A stretch of 32,366 bases of DNA, from the NCBI RefSeq assembly GCF_000819685.1, contig NZ_CDBR01000084.1, positions 1-32,366 on the forward strand, given 5' to 3'. Shown piece after piece: positions 26,897 through 32,366 of the stretch (its first letter is position 1; each line of letters starts with the position of its first letter). The stretch is from Aeromonas allosaccharophila. GTDB taxonomy: Bacteria; Pseudomonadota; Gammaproteobacteria; Enterobacterales; Aeromonadaceae. A program made the translations under genes and the position numbers. The notes under the pieces were generated by a model. The model was not told the origin of the DNA and ran no database searches. It saw only the letters and a program-made list of their open reading frames with translations.

Positions 26897-28060
26897 ATGA
26901 AATTCAATACCATGAGCGTACACAGCGGCCAGCGGATCGATCCCCAGACCGGCGCCCTCACCACCCCGCTCTATCAGAGCAGCACCTTCAGCTACTTCAA
27001 CGCTCAGGCGGGCAAGGAGCGTTTCGCCGGTCAGGCACCGGGCTTTATCTACAGCCGCTTTGGCAACCCCACCACCGCCGAGCTGGAGCAGAAACTGGCT
27101 GCGCTAGAGGGGGCCGATGAAGCGCTGGTAGTCGCGAGCGGCATGGCGGCAGTGAGCGCCATCATGTATGCGCTGGCCGACAGCGGTGATGAGGTGGCCT
27201 ATATCGGCCCGCTCTATGGCGGCACCGATGCCTTCTTGAAGCAGACCTTCAGCCGCGCCGGTATCAAGGTCACCGCCTACGAGAGCGATCGGGATCTGCT
27301 GGCCAACATCCGTCCCGCCACCAAGGTGGTACTGTTCGAAACCCTGACCAACCCCACCCTCAAGGTGGTGGACCCACGGTTGGTGGTAGAGGCTGCCCGC
27401 AAGGTGGGGGCCATCACGGTGTGTGACAACACCTTCCTTACCCCCTACCTGCTGCGCCCACTGGAGCTTGGCATCGACATCGTGATGCACAGTGGCACCA
27501 AGTATCTGGGCGGTCACGGCGACATCATCGCCGGGGTAGTGGCCGGCTCCCACGCTCTGATGAAATCAGTGCGCACCGTGGCCCTCAAGCACATCGGCTC
27601 CCCCATCGGCCCGCAGGAGGCCTACCTGCTGCAGCGCGGGGTCAAGACCCTGCCACTGCGGATGGATGCCCACCTGCACAACGCGCAGAAGGTGGCCGAG
27701 TTTCTGGCCGCCCAGCCGGCGGTGAAGAAGGTGATCTACCCGGGGCTTGCCAGCCACCCGGGCCACGACGCCCTCGGCGCCTTCGCCAGCGGTTTTGGTG
27801 GCATGGTGAGTATTGAACTTGAAGGCGGGTTTGAACGCTGTGCCACCCTGCTCGACAACCTGCAGCTGTTCGTGCAGGCGGTGAGCCTCGGCGATCTCGA
27901 GAGTCTGGCTTGCCATCCGGCCAGCACTACCCACGCCGCCATGGACGAGGCGAGCCGCCTCGCCGCCGGGGTCAATGACGATCTGATCCGCTTCAGCATC
28001 GGGGTGGAAGATACCGATGATCTGATCGCCGACTTGGCCGCCGCGCTGGCACTAATCTAG
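26897..28060 (+). CDS. Trans-sulfuration-type PLP enzyme (methionine gamma-lyase/cystathionine gamma-synthase family)
   Basis: This 387-aa Cys/Met-metabolism PLP enzyme has its Schiff-base lysine at K202 (MHSGTKYLGGHGD), the phosphate-binding ASGMAAVSA, and YSRFGNPTTAELE near the N-terminus. At the position of the methionine gamma-lyase hallmark cysteine (YGC) it has glycine (YGGT, residues 107-110), so classical methionine gamma-lyase activity is uncertain. Cystathionine or homocysteine gamma-lyase, or synthase, activity is also possible. GGAG lies 7 nt before the ATG. It lies on the same strand as the dioxygenase gene with no hairpin I could find between them, so co-transcription is plausible. 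A terminator follows. Confidence 0.88.
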   Translation: MKFNTMSVHSGQRIDPQTGALTTPLYQSSTFSYFNAQAGKERFAGQAPGFIYSRFGNPTTAELEQKLAALEGADEALVVASGMAAVSAIMYALADSGDEVAYIGPLYGGTDAFLKQTFSRAGIKVTAYESDRDLLANIRPATKVVLFETLTNPTLKVVDPRLVVEAARKVGAITVCDNTFLTPYLLRPLELGIDIVMHSGTKYLGGHGDIIAGVVAGSHALMKSVRTVALKHIGSPIGPQEAYLLQRGVKTLPLRMDAHLHNAQKVAEFLAAQPAVKKVIYPGLASHPGHDALGAFASGFGGMVSIELEGGFERCATLLDNLQLFVQAVSLGDLESLACHPASTTHAAMDEASRLAAGVNDDLIRFSIGVEDTDDLIADLAAALALI

Positions 28061-28118
28061 CCAGCGGCGCCTTTGCGGCAACCTTCAACACCGGGGCTCG
28101 TCAGCAAGCCCCAAACAG

Positions 28119-28145
28119 AACAACGGCCCATCAAGGGCCGTTGTT
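28119..28145. terminator. Bidirectional terminator between convergent genes
   Basis: A perfect 11-bp stem AACAACGGCCC/GGGCCGTTGTT with a 5-nt loop lies between the PLP enzyme gene (+) and the acyl-CoA ligase gene (-). T-rich tails on both strands are modest. Confidence 0.8.
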
Positions 28146-28177
28146 GTCTGATATCGCGATGTCGAGAACAGGGGGAT

Positions 28178-29842
28178 TTACTCCTCCCACACCACCACTT
28201 GCGATGAGGGCCAGCGATCCCCGACATGGGCATATTTTTGCTCCAGCAGGTGACGCTTGATCTTCATGGTGGGGGTCAGCACGCCGTTTTCGATATTCCA
28301 GGGGCTCTTCACCACCAGAATGCCGCGAATTTTGGCATGGGATTCCAGCTGATCATTGACCCGCACCCGGGCCGCTTCCAGTCTGGCGTTGATCTCGTCC
28401 CGATTGCCTTTCATAGCGCTCTCGGCCAGCTGCACCAGCGCGATGGGCTGGGGCATGCCATAACCAATCACGCAGAGCTGCTCGATGATGGGCTCCTGCC
28501 CCAGCAACCCTTCGATGGGTACCGGCGCCACATACTTGCCCTTGGCGGTCTTGAACACATCCTTCATCCGACCGGTGATGGTGAGGTAACCCTCCCGGTC
28601 CAGCTTGCCCATGTCGCCGGTATGGAGCCACCCCTCGGCATCGATGGCCTCGGCGCTGTGCTCGGGATCCTTGTAGTAACCCAGCATCATCCCTTCGCAG
28701 CGGCAGAGGATTTCCCCCTCGTCGGAGATCTTGATGGTCACCCCGAGCCCCGCCTTGCCGACGGTGCCAATCTTGTCGGCACGGAACGGGTAGTTGATGG
28801 TGGAGTAGGCGTGGTTCTCGGTCATGCCCCATGCTTCGGTTACCTTGAGGCCGATGCTCAGATACCACTGCAGCAGCGCAGGGGAGACCGGCGCCGAGCC
28901 ACAGCCAAGCACCCGGGCCTGATCCAGCCCCAGCCCCTTTTGCAGCTTGCGTTTGATAAGGCCGGAGATGAGCGGGATCTTGAGCAGCAACGCCAGTTTC
29001 TTCTGGGGCAGCTTCTCGTGGATCTTGATGCGGAACATGGCCCACAGCCGCGGCACCGAGATAAAGACGGTGGGACGGCAGCGTTTGACGTCTTCGATAA
29101 AGGTGTCGAGGGATTCGGGGAAGGCGATTTCGGCGCAACCATAGAGGCTGCCGCCGTAGACATAGACCCGCTCGGTAATGTGGGCCAGCGGCAGGTAGGA
29201 GAAGCCGCGATCATTGGCGCACAGCCCCACCGTTTCCACCAGCTTCTCGCACGACCAGGCGTAGCGCTCGACGCTCAGCATGGCCCCTTTCGGCTTGCCG
29301 GTACTGCCGGAGGTGTAGACCAGACTCAACAGGGAGTCAGGGGCCTGCACCGGGCTGTCAGCAATGGGCTCGTGCGCTTCCAGCAGGTCGTCCCACTGGT
29401 GGCTGGCCGGCATGGTGTCGTAGGGGAAGGCGATGCGCAGCAGATCGGCGGGCACGCCCGCCTCCTGACTCTTCCAGTCATCCAGCTTGCCGACGAAGAT
29501 CGCCTTGGCTTCGCTGTGGCGCAGCACATATTCGATGGTATCGACGTTGGCCGTCGGGTAGATGGGCACGCTCACATACTGCCCCATCTGCATCGCCAGA
29601 TCGGCGATAAACCACTGGGCGCAGTTCTTGGAGAGCAGCGCCACCTTGTCACCGGCCACCAGCCCGAGGTGGCGCAAGGCCGTCACCATCCGCCGCGCTT
29701 CATCGGCCACTTCACCCCAGGTGAAGTCGACATATTCGCGGTTGATGGTTTGACGCAGGTAGGTTCGATCAGGACACTGCCGCTCCCAGTGATAGAGCAT
29801 CTCGAGCGGCAGTTTATTGGCAATGCGTGAGGAGGAGGCCAT
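28178..29842 (-). CDS. AMP-dependent long-chain acyl-CoA synthetase-like protein
   Basis: This 554-aa adenylate-forming enzyme activates a carboxylic acid with ATP and CoA. The P-loop YTSGSTGKPKGAM lies at about 176-188, the adenine/Mg motif is in AWGMTENHAYS, the hinge region is GWLHTGDMGKLDREGYLTITGRMKD (split around 405-430), and the catalytic lysine is probably in TPTMKIKR near the C-terminus. The TGRMKDVFKTAKGKYVAP pattern is that of long-chain FadD15-like synthetases. It is shorter than eukaryotic-type relatives (about 600 aa). AGGGA lies 7 nt before the ATG. It stands alone; no FadR-type operator was recognised. Confidence 0.9.
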   Translation of the reverse strand: MASSSRIANKLPLEMLYHWERQCPDRTYLRQTINREYVDFTWGEVADEARRMVTALRHLGLVAGDKVALLSKNCAQWFIADLAMQMGQYVSVPIYPTANVDTIEYVLRHSEAKAIFVGKLDDWKSQEAGVPADLLRIAFPYDTMPASHQWDDLLEAHEPIADSPVQAPDSLLSLVYTSGSTGKPKGAMLSVERYAWSCEKLVETVGLCANDRGFSYLPLAHITERVYVYGGSLYGCAEIAFPESLDTFIEDVKRCRPTVFISVPRLWAMFRIKIHEKLPQKKLALLLKIPLISGLIKRKLQKGLGLDQARVLGCGSAPVSPALLQWYLSIGLKVTEAWGMTENHAYSTINYPFRADKIGTVGKAGLGVTIKISDEGEILCRCEGMMLGYYKDPEHSAEAIDAEGWLHTGDMGKLDREGYLTITGRMKDVFKTAKGKYVAPVPIEGLLGQEPIIEQLCVIGYGMPQPIALVQLAESAMKGNRDEINARLEAARVRVNDQLESHAKIRGILVVKSPWNIENGVLTPTMKIKRHLLEQKYAHVGDRWPSSQVVVWEE

Positions 29843-29939
29843 AGTTTAATCCCTGAAACAAAAGGCGAAACTTATTATTAACCTTTCACTAACTTCAGGG
29901 AAGAATAAACTCAAACTTCTGTTTGAACTGTGTATCCGA

Positions 29940-30218
29940 TCAAGCTTCTGCCTGTTGTTGCAAACGAATCCACATTGCCTGCACCAGTTTCTCATCCTCT
30001 TCGGAGAGCTCACCTTGCAAAATGGCCTCGTTGAGGCTGCGCAACACATAGCTCTTGACGTCCCGCACCAGGGTCTTGCCTTCCAGCTCGGCCCGGGCAA
30101 CCGCCAATGAGATATGACCTCGCAGGTAACCCCCCGCAAACAGCTCATCGTCGGTTGCGGTGGCAACCATGCTGTCGATCAGTCCCAACAACTTGTGCTC
30201 AAAATCGTGAATCGTCAT
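29940..30218 (-). CDS. yfcL: YfcL family protein
   Basis: This 92-aa small acidic cytosolic protein has the same length as E. coli YfcL and shares its core, DDELFAGGYLRGHISLA in the first half and GELSEEDEKLVQAMW near the end. The function of the family is unknown. The ATG at 30218 is chosen from this alignment; an upstream extension to 30296 would cross a hairpin. It lies between the acyl-CoA ligase and the NAD-kinase-like gene, all on the minus strand. Confidence 0.9.
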   Translation of the reverse strand: MTIHDFEHKLLGLIDSMVATATDDELFAGGYLRGHISLAVARAELEGKTLVRDVKSYVLRSLNEAILQGELSEEDEKLVQAMWIRLQQQAEA

Positions 30219-30261
30219 GTAACGCAGCCTCATTTGCGGCAAAAAATTCGGGGGTATGGAA

Positions 30262-30282
30262 CCGCAATCCGGTTGATTGCGG
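30262..30282 (-). terminator. Hairpin between the NAD-kinase-like gene and yfcL
   Basis: A perfect 8-bp stem CCGCAATC/GATTGCGG with a 5-nt loop. On the minus strand a T-run (GAATTTTTT) follows only after about 12 nt, so termination is weak or the hairpin has another role. Confidence 0.4.
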
Positions 30283-30316
30283 CTCTCTGGCGCCACGCCA
30301 GCAGCATCCCTGCGTC

Positions 30317-31432
30317 CTATTCCGGGTTGGCCACCGGGTAGATGACCTGATCCTTGTATCCCGTGGTTATTCGCAGATAACCACGCAACGCCCGGTTTAA
30401 TTCGGGATCATCGGTGTCCACCAGCAGCGACCTGCCCGCAAGCGCGGCAAGCTTGGCCTTGGTTGCCAGCACCTGGATATTGTCCAGCCCGACACACCGA
30501 ATCACCTCTGGACTCAATTGCTGATTTCCGCGCCCGAACAGATGTCCCTGTCCGCCGATCAGGGTAATGATCAGTCGGCAGCGACGGCCGCGGATCCGGG
30601 TCAGGATCTCGGCGGCGCTGAGATCCTGCCCGATAAGTCGGCCATTTTCCACCAGATCCACACCGAGCAAGGTATTTTCCAGACCCAGCTCGGCCATGCA
30701 GGCCGCCACCGTGCTGCCGGAGCCCATCAGATAGAGGGTATCGGTCTCCATCTGCTCTACCACACCGGCAGCGAGATCCGCTAGCACCAGCTCTTCAGAC
30801 TCCTTGCCCCCCTGCTTGACCGCCTGCACATAACGCAGATCGCCGGGCACCTTCAGCTGACCGTAGTGGCGGGCCCGCACCTTGCCCGCGCGAAACGCCT
30901 CCTCGTCGATGTCGCGCACCTCGGCATCGATCAGGCTGAGCAGTTCCCCTGCGATCATCCGCGCCACCACCCGCCCGCTGGCAGCGGGCGTCACCCCGTA
31001 GACGCCGGAGTGGATCTTGCACCCCGCGGGAATGCCGAGCACATGGCAAGACTCCCCCACCGCGGCGCAGATATCCCGCGCCGTGCCATCGCCACCGGCA
31101 AACAGCAGCAGATCGACCCCGGCTTCGCGCATCAACTCGGCGGCGTGGCGGGTATCATCGGCCGAGGTGCTCTCCCCGGCCGGTTGATAGATGACCCGAC
31201 AGGGCAACCCCAGCTCGCGGGCTACTGTCTCCCCCATCTCTCCCGCCACCGTCAGCAGCTCGAACGGTACCGTCAACTCGCACAGTGGCAACAAGGCTTG
31301 CCGCGCCCGCTCCTGCGCTTTGGGCACGGCGCCACGGGCCAGCGCCTCGGCCACCACCCCGTCACTGCCCTTGAGCCCCACTGCGCCGCCAATCCCGGCG
31401 ACCGGATTGATGATGAACCCTAATCGAAACAT
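30317..31432 (-). CDS. ATP-NAD kinase-like protein (COG3199)
   Basis: This 371-aa protein has the NAD/diacylglycerol-kinase fold: INPVAGIGG at residues 8-16 and the catalytic FAGGDGTARD loop (G113-G114-D115-G116-T117). A second GSGST motif follows at about 239. It belongs to the COG3199 branch of predicted ATP-NAD kinases, distinct from the essential NadK, and its true substrate is not established. The ATG at 31432 has GGAGG 5 nt upstream and begins MFRLGFIINP, which fits the fold; earlier in-frame starts (to 31486) would add a non-conserved leader. It is divergent from the TerC gene and upstream of yfcL. Confidence 0.85.
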   Translation of the reverse strand: MFRLGFIINPVAGIGGAVGLKGSDGVVAEALARGAVPKAQERARQALLPLCELTVPFELLTVAGEMGETVARELGLPCRVIYQPAGESTSADDTRHAAELMREAGVDLLLFAGGDGTARDICAAVGESCHVLGIPAGCKIHSGVYGVTPAASGRVVARMIAGELLSLIDAEVRDIDEEAFRAGKVRARHYGQLKVPGDLRYVQAVKQGGKESEELVLADLAAGVVEQMETDTLYLMGSGSTVAACMAELGLENTLLGVDLVENGRLIGQDLSAAEILTRIRGRRCRLIITLIGGQGHLFGRGNQQLSPEVIRCVGLDNIQVLATKAKLAALAGRSLLVDTDDPELNRALRGYLRITTGYKDQVIYPVANPE

Positions 31433-31479
31433 GCCTGCCTCCCTTGCGATGGCCACCATTTTTATCTTTTCCCCCCTCA

Positions 31480-31508
31480 GGGACAAGCGCTGGCGCCCCT
31501 GCTAGAAT
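31480..31508 (+). promoter_or_regulatory. Promoter of the TerC-family gene
   Basis: -35 GGGACA (31480-31485), a 17-bp spacer and -10 TAGAAT (31503-31508) lie 44 nt upstream of the start codon. No manganese riboswitch fold can be fitted into the short leader that follows. Confidence 0.6.
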
Positions 31509-31552
31509 GCGCAGCTTCAATTTTCCAACCAATTTTCAACCAAGGTTCAATC

Positions 31553-32290
31553 ATGCTGGAATGGGTTCTTGATCCCTCTGCCTGGGTCGCACTCGCCACC
31601 CTTACCCTGCTCGAGATCGTGCTCGGTATCGACAACATCATCTTTATCTCTATCCTGGTGGGTCGCCTGCCGGAGGCGCAGCGTCAGAAAGCGCGCATTC
31701 TGGGTCTGGGGCTCGCCATGGGTACGCGGATCCTGCTGCTGCTCTCGCTGGCCTGGGTGATGCGCCTCACCGATCCGCTGTTCACCGTGCTGGGTGAAGC
31801 CATCTCCGGCCGCGACCTGATCCTGCTGCTGGGGGGCCTGTTCCTCATCGGCAAGAGTGCCCACGAGATCCACGTCACCCTGGAAGGGGCAGCCGAGCCG
31901 GAGAGTGTCAGCAAAGCGGCCTCTGGCTTTATCAGCACCCTGATCCAGATCGCCATTCTGGACATCGTGTTCAGCCTCGACTCGGTGATCACCGCAGTCG
32001 GCATGGCCGATCACGTGCCGGTGATGGTACTGGCCATCATGATCGCTGTCTTCATCATGATGTTCGCCGCCAAATCCATCGGTGATTTCGTCGATGCCCA
32101 CCCCACCATCAAGATGCTGGCCCTCTCCTTCCTCACGTTGGTGGGTTTTGCCCTGATGGCCGAGGGGATGGATCTGCACATTCCGAAGGGTTACATCTAC
32201 TTCGCCATGGCCTTCTCGCTGGTGGTGGAGATGATCAACATCCGCCTGCGCAGCCATCACGACAATAACGGGCAAAACAGCGCGCAGTGA
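31553..32290 (+). CDS. TerC-family integral membrane protein (YgdQ type)
   Basis: This 245-aa inner-membrane protein has about seven hydrophobic helices. It carries the TerC hallmark acidic motifs EIVLGIDNIIF (D27) and FSLDSVITA (D143), which form the likely metal path, plus a late MMFAAKSIGDFV. It is very similar to E. coli YgdQ (237 aa). TerC-family members are implicated in metal, notably manganese, export; tellurite resistance in other members needs additional ter genes, which are absent here. The terminator that should follow appears to be interrupted by an IS. Confidence 0.92.
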   Translation: MLEWVLDPSAWVALATLTLLEIVLGIDNIIFISILVGRLPEAQRQKARILGLGLAMGTRILLLLSLAWVMRLTDPLFTVLGEAISGRDLILLLGGLFLIGKSAHEIHVTLEGAAEPESVSKAASGFISTLIQIAILDIVFSLDSVITAVGMADHVPVMVLAIMIAVFIMMFAAKSIGDFVDAHPTIKMLALSFLTLVGFALMAEGMDLHIPKGYIYFAMAFSLVVEMINIRLRSHHDNNGQNSAQ

Positions 32291-32330
32291 TCCCGCGCCA
32301 CATGCCCCCGCGACCCCAGCTGTCGCGATC

Positions 32331-32351
32331 AAAAAGAGCGCCGGTCAGGCT
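32331..32351 (+). terminator. terC terminator broken by IS copy C
   Basis: After an A-run, the stem arm GAGCGCC, loop GGTCA and only GGC of the matching arm are present. The expected remainder of the arm and T-tract are replaced by the IS tip at 32352. A weaker 6-bp hairpin (CGCGAC/GTCGCG, 32309-32327) lies just before. Confidence 0.5.
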
Positions 32352-32366
32352 AATGCCAGTCAGTTA
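32352..32366. mobile_element. Tip of a third copy of the IS4-type element (copy C)
   Basis: The last 15 bases, aatgccagtcagtta, are identical to the inverted tip of copies A and B. The element continues beyond the window, so orientation and completeness are unknown. Confidence 0.75.

Noticed and set aside
28226..29830. 534-aa frame opposite the acyl-CoA ligase gene
   Set aside because: No recognisable motif, no good ribosome site, and the complementary strand has full adenylation-domain motifs.
31553..32290. Tellurite-resistance island
   Set aside because: Only one TerC/YgdQ-type gene is present; terABDEF-type partners are absent.

Overview
The window reads as a chromosomal segment of a high-GC gammaproteobacterium, most probably Aeromonas. 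This is inferred from E. coli-like orthologues (YcaO, FocA, PflB, YbiT, YfcL, MetE, MetR, ActP, YjcH, a YgdQ-type TerC protein), strong G/C third-position bias and gene order; no rRNA or other decisive marker is present. Nearly all of it is ordinary core metabolism and regulation. I found no CRISPR array, tRNA, prophage, toxin-antitoxin pair or defence island, and no convincing new multi-gene system.

Layout. 1-1116 is the 3' part of an IS4-family insertion sequence (IS). 1157-1963 (-) is a crotonase. 2132-6629 (+) is a compact block: a cNMP/CBS/DUF294 signalling protein, a DnaQ-like exonuclease, YjcH and the acetate permease ActP. 6796-8388 (+) is the ABC-F ATPase YbiT, with a TTG start. 8437-9790 is an IS scar: about 100 bp of the same IS4-type element truncated by a complete IS3-family element whose right tip is duplicated. 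10067-15386 (-) is pflB, focA and ycaO, the conserved anaerobic formate locus, with a well-positioned FNR box upstream of focA. 15586-18044 is a GH1 6-phospho-beta-glucosidase divergent from a LysR regulator. 18081-18830 (-) is an orphan periplasmic solute-binding protein. 19009-22492 is metE divergent from metR, with MetR and MetJ-like operators between them. 22588-25245 holds two more LysR regulators and a Rossmann-fold reductase divergent from the second. 25689-28060 (+) is an Fe(II)/2-oxoglutarate dioxygenase and a PLP-dependent trans-sulfuration-type enzyme. 28178-31432 (-) is an acyl-CoA ligase, yfcL and a COG3199 NAD-kinase-like protein. 31553-32290 (+) is a TerC-family membrane protein. 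The window ends inside the terminus of a third copy of the IS4-type element.

How it works together. FocA exports formate made by the glycyl-radical enzyme PflB in anaerobiosis; the activating enzyme PflA, which commonly lies next to pflB, is not in the window, and the DNA beyond pflB is IS debris. The yjcH-actP pair imports acetate. MetR with homocysteine is expected to activate metE, and MetJ to repress it.

The most interesting structural observation is that two copies of the IS4-type element abut half-destroyed rho-independent terminators in the same geometry (A-run, stem, loop, partial stem, then the IS tip). This suggests a preference for terminator hairpins as insertion targets.
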